A stretch of DNA of 14,723 nucleotides from Flavobacteriaceae bacterium (GCA_947443815.1 CANEXR010000039.1:1-14723); one strand, 5' to 3'. Positions 6,580 through 13,877 are shown, counted from the first letter of the stretch. Numbers and translations: made by a program. The notes: generated from the sequence alone by a model not told the origin.

Positions 6580-6930
6580 ATGAAAAATTATTTAGAATAT
6601 AAAGGATATATTGGAACAGTTGAATTTTCTGCGGAAGACAAAATTTTCTTTGGTAAAATTCAAGGAATAAATGATTTAGTAACTTTTGAAGGAACTTCGG
6701 TTGATGAGTTAGAAAAATCGTTTCACGAATCAATTCTTGATTATTTAGAAACCTGCGCTTCTTTAAATAAAGCACCCGAGAAAGTTTTCAAAGGTTCTTT
6801 TAATGTTAGAGTTTCGCAAGAATTACACCAAAAAACGGCTCTTTTAGCATCTAAAAAAGGATTGAATTTGAATGATGTTGTCAAAGAAGCCTTGAATTAC
6901 ATTGTAAAACACGAAGAAGTTTTAAACTAA
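6580..6930 (+). CDS. hicB: HicB-family antitoxin
   Basis: A 116-aa antitoxin partner of HicA. Residues 1-70 form the partial RNase H-like HicB domain: the strand 'YKGYIGTVEFSAEDKIFFGK', then IQGINDLVTFEGTSVDELEKSFHESILDYLE containing the family's 'F-G-S-DELE-F-V' pattern. Residues about 73-112 form a ribbon-helix-helix DNA-binding tail: the strand FNVRVS (74-79), helix QELHQKTALLASKKG and helix LNDVVKEALNYIVKH. This tail fits binding to the 11-bp palindrome over the promoter. The stop of hicA and the start of hicB are 3 bases apart. The RES-domain gene follows after 45 bases with no terminator visible, so the three may form one transcript. Confidence 0.9.
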   Translation: MKNYLEYKGYIGTVEFSAEDKIFFGKIQGINDLVTFEGTSVDELEKSFHESILDYLETCASLNKAPEKVFKGSFNVRVSQELHQKTALLASKKGLNLNDVVKEALNYIVKHEEVLN

Positions 6931-6975
6931 TTTTATCAAATACTCTTTTTTTATAAATATTCTATTTTAGAAATT

Positions 6976-7845
6976 ATGGACTTTGAAAAGTTAATAAAAG
7001 ATAGTGAGTATAAAGATATTGCAACTTTGAAAGAAGATATTAGTCAAATAATGTTGGATAAGAAGTACACGACCGAGATTTTTACAACTTTTACATTTAA
7101 TGATTTTTATCGTGCAAGGAAACATAACAATGTAAAAGGTGATTTTGTGGATGAAACTTTGTTCGAATTTAGTAATGAAAAAGAATTTTGGAATCCACCG
7201 ATTGAAAAAGCCAAAATGGGTAGATGTAATAATGAAAATGAAAGTCTATTTTATTGTTCAAGTGATTTTATAACTGCTCTTCTTGAAATTAAACCTGTAA
7301 TTGGTGACTTTATTTCAGTTACAAAATTCAAAAACTTACACACTAAAAATAAACCTGAATTTAGAATTAACCCAATTGGCAAAACTTATTTATTAAAAAT
7401 ACCAGAACTTGAATTACCTTTTGAAAATTATACATTAGATCAAAGTCAATATGAAATTGAAGATTTTTTAGATAAATTATTTCATCAAAATGTAGGAGAT
7501 AATGAGTCGTATAAATATAAGTTAAGTATCGCAATTGCTCATATTTTTTTAACAAATGGAACCAATAAAGAAAGAGCAATTATAGAAACAGATGGGTTAA
7601 TTTATCCAAGTATTATTAGAAATCAAAAAAGTTATTGTTTCGTATTGAAATCTTACATAGCACATTGCTATTTTACAATTTTTTGTATACAAACATTGGA
7701 AGTTTTAGATTTGGGAAAGAATTATATAAAACTTAAATTATTGAGAAATGGTTATCCTGAATTTGAAAAAATATATCCAAAAGATTTATTCAATGTTTAT
7801 TGGATGGAACCTCCCAATGAATCTATTGAAATTATTAATTTCTAA
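6976..7845 (+). CDS. RES-domain protein, probable NAD-targeting toxin-like enzyme
   Basis: A 289-aa protein with recognisable RES-domain signatures. The entry motif is FYRAR (44-48, R46). 'MGRCNNENESLFYCSSDF' (81-98) follows, with R83 and Y93 matching the family's G-R-[WF]-N...alY.s. 'ALLEIKPVIG' has E104, matching A..E..P. 'ETDGLIYPSI' (204-213) has S212, matching the family's DG..YPS. RES toxins such as MbcT and ParT attack NAD+ (phosphorolysis) or transfer ADP-ribose; Arg, Glu and Ser give the name. The N-terminal 40 residues and the hydrophobic 215-245 segment are extensions without a call. No Xre/MbcA-like antitoxin gene adjoins it; the upstream genes are hicAB. It is AT-rich with no promoter of its own evident, and converges on dcp with a shared hairpin. 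Family call fairly firm; activity inferred. Confidence 0.72.
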   Translation: MDFEKLIKDSEYKDIATLKEDISQIMLDKKYTTEIFTTFTFNDFYRARKHNNVKGDFVDETLFEFSNEKEFWNPPIEKAKMGRCNNENESLFYCSSDFITALLEIKPVIGDFISVTKFKNLHTKNKPEFRINPIGKTYLLKIPELELPFENYTLDQSQYEIEDFLDKLFHQNVGDNESYKYKLSIAIAHIFLTNGTNKERAIIETDGLIYPSIIRNQKSYCFVLKSYIAHCYFTIFCIQTLEVLDLGKNYIKLKLLRNGYPEFEKIYPKDLFNVYWMEPPNESIEIINF

Positions 7846-7850
7846 AATAA

Positions 7851-7880
7851 AGAAACCGAAGCATTTCTACTTCGGTTTCT
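7851..7880. terminator. Bidirectional terminator between the RES gene and dcp
   Basis: AGAAACCGAAG (7851-7861) pairs perfectly with CTTCGGTTTCT (7870-7880) around an 8-base loop. It lies in the 54-base gap between two convergent stop codons. The U-rich tail is better on the minus strand (UUUAUUUUAG after the stem), so it mainly serves dcp, but it may end both transcripts. Confidence 0.8.
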
Positions 7881-7899
7881 ATCTAAAATCTGCAATCTT

Positions 7900-9927
7900 T
7901 TATAATAACCCCGCTCTTTTCAACAAAGCATCTGGGCTCGGTTCTTGTCCTCTAAAACGTTTGTACAAAGTCATAGGATGTTCAGTTCCACCTTTAGAGA
8001 GAACATTCTCTTTGAATTTAGTAGCTACTTCTTTGTTGAAAATTCCCTTTTCCTGAAAATAAGCAAAAGCATCCGCATCGAGAACTTCGGCCCATTTGTA
8101 GCTGTAATATCCCGAAGAATAACCACCTGCAAAAATATGGGAGAAGGAAACCGACATGCAATTTTCGGCTACATCTGGGTATAAAGAGGTGTTTTCGAAA
8201 ATGGTTTTTTCAAATGCTTTGATATCTGTAATTGCAGAAGGATTATTGCTGTGGAAAGCCATGTCTAATAATCCAAAACTCAATTGACGTAAGGTTGCCA
8301 TTCCTTCTTGGAAACTAGCACTCTCTTTAATTTTTTCTACATATTCTTGTGGAATGATCTCCCCAGTTTGATAATGTTTGGCAAACAAAGCCAAAGCTTC
8401 TGGCTCATAACACCAGTTTTCCATTACCTGACTCGGCAATTCTACAAAATCCCAATAAACCGATGTTCCAGATAAACTTGGGTAGGTAGTATTGGCTAAC
8501 ATTCCATGTAATCCGTGACCAAATTCATGGAATAAGGTTGTTACTTCATTAAATGTGAGTAACGAAGGTTTGGTTTCTGTTGGTTTGGTGAAATTACAAA
8601 CGTTCGAAATATGAGGTCTTTCGTTTACCCCGTTTTTGATACATTGTGATTTGTATGAAGTCATCCAAGCCCCATTTCGTTTGCCTTTTCTTGGAAAAAA
8701 ATCGGCGTAGAAAATAGCAACTAGCTCCCCCAATTCATCTTTGACTTCATAAGTAGTTACTTCTTCGTGGTATTTATCAATGTCGAAAATTTCAGTGAAA
8801 GTCAATCCGTATAATTCTCCAGCAATGGTAAAAGCTCCGTTTAAAACATTTTCTAATTGAAAATAGGGTTTCAGTTTTTCGTCATCCAAATTGAATAATT
8901 TATGTTTCAATTTTTCAGAATAATAGGCGCCATCCCATTTTTCTAAATGGTCAATTCCGTCTAAATCTTTAGCGAAAGCGGTTAATTGGGCAAATTCTCT
9001 TTCGGCTGCAGGTTTGGCTTTGGCTAATAAATCATTCAAAAATGATTTTACTTTATCTGGATTTTGTGCCATTCGTTCTTCTAAAACAAAATGTGCATGG
9101 GTTTCGTATCCTAATAAATTTGCTCTTTCGTAACGTAATTTGGCAATTTTTAAAGTGATTTCCTGATTGTCGAATTCGTTATTTTGGAATGCTTTTTTAC
9201 CGGCGGCAATTGCTATGGTTTTGCGCAGTTCGCGATTGTCAGCGTAGGTTACAAAGGGAATATAGCTTGGAAAATCTAATGTAAAAATCCAACCTTCTAA
9301 ATCTTTGTTTTTTGCCAATGATTTTGCCGCTTCAATCGCTCCTTCTGGAAGTCCTTTTAGGTCCTCTTCGGAGGTTATATGCAATTGATAGTTGTTGGTT
9401 TCTGCTAAGACATTTTCGCCAAAAGTCAATTTTAGTTTGGCTAATTCAGTGTCGATTTCTCGTAGTTTTATTTTTTTATCTTCGGATAATAAGGCCCCAT
9501 TTCTAGAGAAATTTTTAAATTTTTTATCTAATAAAGTGGCTTGTTCAGGAGATAGATTGAGGTTTTCTTTTTGTTCATAAACGGCTTTTACTCTTTTGAA
9601 TAAAGCGGTGTTTAAAGTAATATCATTACTGAATTCGGTCAGTATAGGGGAAACTTCCTGTGCGATTTTTTGCATTTCTTCACAGGTTTCTGCTGAATTC
9701 AAATTGAAGAAAATGGATGATAAGCGATCCAAACGATTTCCAGAAAAATCCAATGCTGCGATTGTATTTTCGAAAGTTGGCGCTTCTGAATTATTGGTTA
9801 TGGTATCAATTTCTGCTTTTGCTGTTGCAATGTTTTCAATAAAAGCGGGTTTGTAATCTTCCAGTTTTATTTGTGCAAAAGGAGCGGTATCGTATTTAGT
9901 ATTGAAAGGGTGTGTTAGAATGCTCAT
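7900..9927 (-). CDS. dcp: M3-family metallopeptidase, peptidyl-dipeptidase Dcp-like
   Basis: A 675-aa zinc peptidase of family M3, close in length to E. coli Dcp (about 680 aa) and oligopeptidase A. The HEFGH zinc motif is at 467-471 within 'LFHEFGHGLHGML', and the third zinc ligand is predicted to be E496 in 'WDFVELPSQVMENW', 29 residues after the first histidine as in this family. The C-terminal 'FAGGYSSGYYSYKWAEVLD' is the conserved substrate-binding segment. The N-terminus (PTFENTIAALDFSGNRL, then SSIFFNLNSAET) resembles Dcp more than PrlC. It removes dipeptides or trims short peptides, probably in the cytoplasm because no signal peptide is seen. The ATG at 9927 is preceded on the coding strand by an A11 run and a structured repeat that fills the gap to purE. 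No TAnnTTTG promoter is seen in that gap, so read-through from purE is possible. Confidence 0.9.
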   Translation of the reverse strand: MSILTHPFNTKYDTAPFAQIKLEDYKPAFIENIATAKAEIDTITNNSEAPTFENTIAALDFSGNRLDRLSSIFFNLNSAETCEEMQKIAQEVSPILTEFSNDITLNTALFKRVKAVYEQKENLNLSPEQATLLDKKFKNFSRNGALLSEDKKIKLREIDTELAKLKLTFGENVLAETNNYQLHITSEEDLKGLPEGAIEAAKSLAKNKDLEGWIFTLDFPSYIPFVTYADNRELRKTIAIAAGKKAFQNNEFDNQEITLKIAKLRYERANLLGYETHAHFVLEERMAQNPDKVKSFLNDLLAKAKPAAEREFAQLTAFAKDLDGIDHLEKWDGAYYSEKLKHKLFNLDDEKLKPYFQLENVLNGAFTIAGELYGLTFTEIFDIDKYHEEVTTYEVKDELGELVAIFYADFFPRKGKRNGAWMTSYKSQCIKNGVNERPHISNVCNFTKPTETKPSLLTFNEVTTLFHEFGHGLHGMLANTTYPSLSGTSVYWDFVELPSQVMENWCYEPEALALFAKHYQTGEIIPQEYVEKIKESASFQEGMATLRQLSFGLLDMAFHSNNPSAITDIKAFEKTIFENTSLYPDVAENCMSVSFSHIFAGGYSSGYYSYKWAEVLDADAFAYFQEKGIFNKEVATKFKENVLSKGGTEHPMTLYKRFRGQEPSPDALLKRAGLL

Positions 9928-9936
9928 GGTGTTTTT

Positions 9937-10067
9937 TTTTTTAGCCCCGATAGTAGTGGAAATCCTTTTGTACCGGAGTTCGGCGCAAAAGATTACTTCA
10001 CTATGCTACTATTTTTATCGGAGTTCAGTGAACTTCGTGTGGAACGGATAGCGGGAAATAGCTCCTG
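9937..10067 (-). repeat. Structured extragenic repeat, copy A
   Basis: On the minus strand this runs from AGGAGCT (10067-10061) to GGGGCTAAAAAA (ending 9937). It contains nested inverted repeats: CTTTTG...CAAAAG (9965-9991), the flanking CGATA and GTAG pairing with CTAC and TATCG (9948-9957 with 10007-10020), and GTTCA/TGAAC near 10023-10033. It fills most of the 166-base gap between purE and dcp. Its last 25 bases match copy B (13967-13991) at about 22 positions, and both begin with AGGAGCT. From memory, similar 'GGAGCTATTTCCCGC...TATCGGGGCT' elements are scattered through flavobacterial genomes; this needs a search. GC content is visibly higher than in the surroundings. Confidence 0.6.
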
Positions 10068-10093
10068 AAAAAGAACAGGATAATTTTAATCAG

Positions 10094-10579
10094 TTATTTT
10101 TTTAAACCTTCGGCAGCCTTGTTAACAGCTGCTTTTAGACCTTCTTTGTAGGCTATGATTTTGTCTAAAATGGTTGCGTCTGAACTTCCAATGATTTGGG
10201 CAGCAAGAATTCCTGCGTTTTTAGACCCGTTTAAGGCAACAGTTGCTACAGGAACACCACCAGGCATTTGCAAAATTGACAAAACGCTGTCCCAACCATC
10301 GATAGAATTGCTTGATTTTACGGGAACTCCAATTACGGGAAGTGGCGACATGGAAGCTACCATTCCGGGTAAATGTGCCGCTCCGCCAGCTCCAGCTATA
10401 ATTACCGAAATTCCGCGGCTGTGTGCATTTTTGCTAAAATCGAATAATTTTTCGGGTGTTCTATGTGCTGAAACAATATCGACTTCGGTTGCTATATCAA
10501 ATTCTTTTAGGATGTCGATGGCTTCTTGCATTACGGGCATATCGGATATGCTTCCCATGATTATGGCTACTTTGCTCAT
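10094..10579 (-). CDS. purE: N5-carboxyaminoimidazole ribonucleotide mutase
   Basis: Class I PurE, 161 aa, moving the carboxyl group of N5-CAIR to C4 to give CAIR in de novo purine synthesis, following PurK. Motifs in order: the nucleotide-binding 'IMGSISDMPVM' (7-17), SAHRTPE (37-43) with the predicted catalytic H39, 'GAGGAAHLPGMVAS' carrying the phosphate- and base-binding loop, and PVIGVPVKSS with a typical GWDSVLSILQMPGGVPV segment. The length is normal and all key residues appear present. The ATG at 10579 lies 16 bases after the stop of the 68-aa membrane protein gene, which separates it from purK; the three look like one transcript. Downstream lies the structured repeat and then dcp. 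Confidence 0.96.
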   Translation of the reverse strand: MSKVAIIMGSISDMPVMQEAIDILKEFDIATEVDIVSAHRTPEKLFDFSKNAHSRGISVIIAGAGGAAHLPGMVASMSPLPVIGVPVKSSNSIDGWDSVLSILQMPGGVPVATVALNGSKNAGILAAQIIGSSDATILDKIIAYKEGLKAAVNKAAEGLKK

Positions 10580-10595
10580 ATGTTTTTATTGTTTT

Positions 10596-10802
10596 TTATT
10601 TAAAAAATAAATAATAGATTATATAAAATGTAAATAATATTAGAGATAGATAAACGGCGATTAGTAAAATAAATGAAATAAAAGATTTAATTCGTTCTCC
10701 TAAATATTCGTTTTTGTCTACTATAATAGTCCAGTTTTTATTTACAAGATTTTCGGAATCTGTAAGATTTAATAAATGTATAATAAAATCTAGTAGATTC
10801 AT
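10596..10802 (-). CDS. Small single-pass membrane protein between purK and purE
   Basis: A 68-aa protein of no recognised family. Residues 1-40 are polar to amphipathic (MNLLDFIIHLLNLTDSENLV then NKNWTIIVDKNEYLGERIK), and 41-67 form one strong membrane helix (FISFILLIAVYLSLILFTFY then IIYYLFFK). Its ATG follows the purK stop codon directly (TAA then ATG, no gap), and purE begins 16 bases after its stop, so it is very likely translated from the purine transcript. The 68 sense codons and tight junctions on both sides support a real gene over a chance frame. Base composition is more AT-rich than in purK and purE, which suggests a later arrival or weak constraint. Function unknown. Confidence 0.6.
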   Translation of the reverse strand: MNLLDFIIHLLNLTDSENLVNKNWTIIVDKNEYLGERIKSFISFILLIAVYLSLILFTFYIIYYLFFK

Positions 10803-11954
10803 TTATGCAATTACTCTTATCGTATTCTTCACATCCTCTGCAATTCTCCTGGCCTCGCTGATGTCTTTATTGACTATCGTTACGTGTCCCATTTTTCGGA
10901 AAGGGCGTGTTTGTTTTTTTCCATAAATATGTGGGGTAACGCCATTCCATCCTAAAATAGTTTCAATATTTTCATAAATCACATCACCAGAAAATCCCTC
11001 GGAACCAACTAAATTAACCATTATTCCGGCTGCTTTACTGTCGGTATTTCCCAATGGCAAATCCAAAATAGCTCTTAAATGGTTTTCAAATTGCGATGTG
11101 TAACTTGCTTCAATGCTATAATGACCTGAATTATGTGGGCGAGGAGCAACTTCGTTTACTAAGATTTCGTCGGATTCGGTTTGGAACATTTCAACCGCCA
11201 AAAGGCCAACATGGTTGAATTGCTGTGAAACATTCAAGGCTATTGCTCTGGCTTTATCAGCGATTTTATCATCAATTCGAGCGGGACAAATTACATATTC
11301 AACTTGATTGGCTTCGGGATGAAATTCCATTTCCACCACGGGATAGGTTTTGATTTCGCCAGATGGATTGCGACAAACGATTACGGCCAATTCATTTTTG
11401 AACGGGACCATTGTCTCGGCAATGCATTCTACATTCGGTAAATTTTCTAAATCTTCGATAGTTCGAACTACTTTTACACCATTACCATCGTATCCAAACT
11501 CGGTACATTTCCAGACAAAAGGCATCTCGACTGCGCTCGATCTGACAGCTGATTTTAGATGCTGAAGATTTTCAAATCGTTCAAAAGGGGCTGTCGGAAT
11601 ATTGTTTTTTACATAAAACTCTTTCTGAATACCTTTGTTTTGAATCAGTTGCAATGTTTTTGGCGACGGATATACTTTCAGTCCCTCTTGTTCCAGTTGT
11701 ACTAATGCATCAAGATTGACTAATTCTATTTCAAACGTTAAAACATCTACTTGTTTTCCGAAATTATAAACGGTTTCAAAATCCATCAAATCGCCTTTAA
11801 AAAATTGATTACAGGCAATTTTGCACGGTGCTTCATCACTTGGGTCTAAAACATAAGTTTGGATATCGAATTTTCTAGTGTCAAACAAAAGCATTTTGCC
11901 CAATTGTCCGCCACCGAGAATTCCTAATTTAAAATCGGAAGAAAAATAATTCAT
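10803..11954 (-). CDS. purK: N5-carboxyaminoimidazole ribonucleotide synthase
   Basis: ATP-grasp enzyme, 383 aa, making N5-CAIR from AIR, ATP and bicarbonate. The N-terminal 'GILGGGQLGKML' (11-22) is the PurK signature. The central ATP-grasp domain has 'FVWKCTEFGYDGNGVKVV' (146-163) and CIAETMVPFKNELAVIV. The C-terminal part has 'NEVAPRPHNSGHYSIEA' (267-283) and KMGHVTI (354-360). I chose the ATG at 11954: an earlier in-frame ATG at 12158 would add 68 unrelated residues, overlap the upstream gene and precede the TATCTTTG box at 11984-11977. Residues about 134-143 (KSAVRSSAVE) are encoded by a GC-richer, repeat-like segment just before the FVWK strand. The next gene starts directly at its stop codon. 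Confidence 0.95.
   Translation of the reverse strand: MNYFSSDFKLGILGGGQLGKMLLFDTRKFDIQTYVLDPSDEAPCKIACNQFFKGDLMDFETVYNFGKQVDVLTFEIELVNLDALVQLEQEGLKVYPSPKTLQLIQNKGIQKEFYVKNNIPTAPFERFENLQHLKSAVRSSAVEMPFVWKCTEFGYDGNGVKVVRTIEDLENLPNVECIAETMVPFKNELAVIVCRNPSGEIKTYPVVEMEFHPEANQVEYVICPARIDDKIADKARAIALNVSQQFNHVGLLAVEMFQTESDEILVNEVAPRPHNSGHYSIEASYTSQFENHLRAILDLPLGNTDSKAAGIMVNLVGSEGFSGDVIYENIETILGWNGVTPHIYGKKQTRPFRKMGHVTIVNKDISEARRIAEDVKNTIRVIA
11523..11548 (-). repeat. Repeat-like segment inside purK
   Basis: The minus strand reads CTGTCAGATCGAGCGCAGTC and then GAGATG. The core TCGAGCGCAGTCGA has TCGA at both ends. From memory this is close to a GC-rich motif (TGTCAGTTCGAGCGCAGTCG and onward) found between genes in many flavobacteria. 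Here it is read in frame and encodes AVRSSAVE in a loop before the ATP-grasp strand. It is a single copy in this window, so the repeat status rests on recollection. Confidence 0.4.
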
Positions 11955-11976
11955 TTCAATACATGTTTGTTGTGTA

Positions 11977-11984
11977 CAAAGATA
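11977..11984 (-). promoter_or_regulatory. Probable -7 box of a purK promoter
   Basis: The minus strand reads TATCTTTG, a full TAnnTTTG match, in the 56-base gap between the upstream helical-protein gene and purK, 22 bases before the chosen ATG. No clear TTG -33 element is seen. It supports the ATG at 11954 over the one at 12158 and allows purK to be transcribed separately. Confidence 0.5.
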
Positions 11985-12010
11985 CTTTATAATGATTGAA
12001 AAGGAAAATG

Positions 12011-12556
12011 CTATTTTATTTTCTTCAAAATTTCCCTTGAAACCGCTTTGTAAGCTGCGGAATGGTTGGCGTAATCTTTTTCTAAAATAATTTTCAATTC
12101 GGAATGAATCCAGTCGAATTGATTTCCTAGTAGGTGCAAAGTCCGAATAGCATAACATTTTGAAGCCACTTTAGTATCGCTAATTAACCAGTCAAAACAA
12201 GTTTCAGTGATTTGGTGTAATTGATGTTCTGTAAGTTGAATTTCTTTTTTCTTAAAATGCGAAATAACGAGTAACTGACAGACTTTTGCCATTGGACGAA
12301 TAGCACTATCAGCAGTTAGCGTTTTTATATTGGAACAAAAATAATCCAAATAAGGCTTCAATTCTTCCTGTTTTTTATAACAAAACAATTCCAAAATCCA
12401 GCACGCTTTTGAGGAATTACTATCGGTAATCAAAAAACACAACGGAACTAATTCGATAAGTAAGTTTGGATTCAAAAGCACTTCATCAGCCAAAATTTGC
12501 CTCTTTTCTCTAAAACCACTCACATAATTTAGTTTCTCATAGAATTCTGTATGCAT
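12011..12556 (-). CDS. Helical HEAT-like protein of unknown function upstream of purK
   Basis: A 181-aa soluble, almost wholly alpha-helical protein without signal peptide or membrane segment. Helices of about 12-18 residues repeat along the chain ('LLIELVPLCFLI', 'SKACWILELFCYKK', 'RPMAKVCQLLVISHF', 'KVASKCYAIRTLHLLGNQF', 'YANHSAAYKAVSREILKKIK'), the look of a HEAT/ARM-type solenoid. Some flavobacterial relatives carry the label 'adenylosuccinate lyase', from memory; no lyase signature is present here, so I do not use it. It is followed by purK after 56 bases on the same strand and diverges from hpt, with the two starts 96 bases apart. A weak TTATTTTG box 18 bases after a TTG may be its promoter. 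Function unknown; link to purine genes is positional only. Confidence 0.72.
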   Translation of the reverse strand: MHTEFYEKLNYVSGFREKRQILADEVLLNPNLLIELVPLCFLITDSNSSKACWILELFCYKKQEELKPYLDYFCSNIKTLTADSAIRPMAKVCQLLVISHFKKKEIQLTEHQLHQITETCFDWLISDTKVASKCYAIRTLHLLGNQFDWIHSELKIILEKDYANHSAAYKAVSREILKKIK

Positions 12557-12602
12557 TTCTATCTTTTTGATTTAAAAATACAAAATAATGTTCAATTATC
12601 GA

Positions 12603-12629
12603 TTGTCAAATCCGAATTCTGTATCTTTG
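12603..12629 (+). promoter_or_regulatory. hpt promoter
   Basis: TTG at 12603-12605, 16-base spacer, TATCTTTG at 12622-12629. The start codon at 12653 would leave a leader of about 20 nt. It lies in the 96-base gap shared with the divergent HEAT-like gene. Confidence 0.58.
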
Positions 12630-12652
12630 TACCTTGTTTTAAACATAAAAAA

Positions 12653-13183
12653 ATGATACAACTTCACGATAAACAATTTGTTCCGTTTGTTTCCGCTAAA
12701 GAAATTGATTTTGCCATTACCAAATTGGTTGCGCAAATAGAAGCTGATTTTGCTGATGAAACCCCAGTATTCATAGGTGTTTTGAATGGCTCTTTTATGG
12801 TAGTTTCCGATTTCATGAAACAATATAAAAAACCGTGTGAGCTAAGTTTTATAAAAATGGCATCCTATGAAGGCACCTCCTCCACAAATGATATTAAACA
12901 ATTAATAGGTTTAAATCAAGACTTGGCAGGGCGCTCCGTTATTGTTATCGAAGATATTGTTGATACCGGAAACACATTAGTAGAACTAAAACAATTGTTC
13001 AAAAAACAAAATGTAAAACATTTCAAAATTGCAACCCTATTTTTTAAACCCGAAGCCTATAAAAAAGACGTCAAAATCGATTATGTAGGAATCAGAATTC
13101 CCAATAAATTTATTGTTGGATACGGTTTAGACTACGATGGACTAGGACGAAATCTTCCAGAAGTATACCAGCTAAAAGAATAA
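12653..13183 (+). CDS. hpt: Hypoxanthine phosphoribosyltransferase
   Basis: Salvages hypoxanthine (and guanine) to IMP/GMP with PRPP. The 176-aa protein has the type I phosphoribosyltransferase layout. 'FIGVLNGSFMVVSDF' (40-54) holds the pyrophosphate-binding LNG loop. KMASYEGTSST (68-78) is the flexible loop with the conserved Ser-Tyr pair. 'VIVIEDIVDTGNT' (96-108) is the PRPP motif with the acidic pair E100-D101. K132 in FFKPEA and 'FIVGYGLDYDG' (153-163) form the purine-binding part. I chose the ATG at 12653: it lies 23 bases after a strong TATCTTTG box, while a frame extended to 12551 would start upstream of the promoter. adk follows on the same strand after 89 bases; that gap has no clear terminator, so the two may share a transcript. 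Confidence 0.94.
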   Translation: MIQLHDKQFVPFVSAKEIDFAITKLVAQIEADFADETPVFIGVLNGSFMVVSDFMKQYKKPCELSFIKMASYEGTSSTNDIKQLIGLNQDLAGRSVIVIEDIVDTGNTLVELKQLFKKQNVKHFKIATLFFKPEAYKKDVKIDYVGIRIPNKFIVGYGLDYDGLGRNLPEVYQLKE

Positions 13184-13272
13184 ATAATAATCCAAAATTA
13201 GAATTAAAAGGGATAAAACAACAAAGCAATCCGCTTTAAGTGGTACACCTTAGAATATTTAAATTAAAAAAA

Positions 13273-13845
13273 ATGACTAACATTGTTTTATTTGGGAAAC
13301 CAGGTGCAGGAAAAGGAACTCAAGCCGAGTTTTTAAAAGAAAAATACAAATTAACACACATTTCAACCGGTGATGTATTTCGTTATAATTTAAAAAACAA
13401 TACCGAATTAGGCAAACAAGCCAGAGTTTTCATGGATGCAGGAGATTTAGTTCCAGACGAATTGACTACCAAAATGCTCATTGACGAAGTGAATAAACAT
13501 CCAGATACCAACGGAATTTTGTTCGACGGATACCCAAGAACCATTTCACAAGCAGAAGCTTTAGATGCTTTTTTAACATCAATCCACTCAAAAGTTGCCG
13601 GTACAATAGCACTCGAAGCCGATGATGAAATCCTAATAGCACGATTGTTAGAAAGAGGAAAAACCAGCGGAAGAATTGACGATCAAGACGAAGATAAAAT
13701 CAGAAATCGCTACCAAGAATACAACGAAAAAACCGCTCCATTAATGGATTATTATCAAGAGCAAGGAAAATTTTATACAGTAAACGGAATCGGTTCTATC
13801 GCAGAAATTACCGAAAGAGTCAGTAATATAATTGATAATTTATAG
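13273..13845 (+). CDS. adk: Adenylate kinase
   Basis: Interconverts ATP, AMP and ADP. The 190-aa protein is the short form: 'LFGKPGAGKGTQAEFL' (5-20) is the P-loop, 'ISTGDVFRYN' holds the AMP-binding T-G-D region, 'LFDGYPRTISQAEALD' (78-93) is the NMP-binding DGYPR motif, and 'LLERGKTSGRIDDQDE' is the short lid arginine segment without the zinc-finger lid insertion. The start ATG at 13273 follows an A-rich stretch and gives the family N-terminus; a frame from 13240 would add 11 unsupported residues. Downstream is not obgE, which from memory follows adk in several flavobacteria, but a structured repeat and a CNNM-type gene. Confidence 0.96.
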   Translation: MTNIVLFGKPGAGKGTQAEFLKEKYKLTHISTGDVFRYNLKNNTELGKQARVFMDAGDLVPDELTTKMLIDEVNKHPDTNGILFDGYPRTISQAEALDAFLTSIHSKVAGTIALEADDEILIARLLERGKTSGRIDDQDEDKIRNRYQEYNEKTAPLMDYYQEQGKFYTVNGIGSIAEITERVSNIIDNL

Positions 13846-13877
13846 CAGCTAATCCAGCTGTACGTTACAAGTCCTCA

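Noticed and set aside
6200..7850. Toxin-antitoxin block as part of an integrative element
   Set aside because: No integrase, transposase, direct repeat or tRNA attachment site was seen at its borders; only AT-richness and gene type suggest transfer.
7748..8184. Plus-strand open frames spanning the end of the RES gene and the dcp 3' region
   Set aside because: They cross a strong terminator hairpin and run antisense to dcp; no recognisable protein features.
10155..10610. 151-codon open frame on the plus strand opposite purE
   Set aside because: It mirrors the purE reading frame, shows no family motif, and purE itself is unmistakable; treated as a shadow frame.
11955..12158. N-terminal extension of PurK from an ATG at 12158
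   Set aside because: It overlaps the upstream gene, lacks similarity to PurK, and starts before the TATCTTTG box at 11984-11977.
12551..12652. Longer hpt starting at 12551
   Set aside because: The added 34 residues are upstream of the promoter-like box and unlike hypoxanthine phosphoribosyltransferases.
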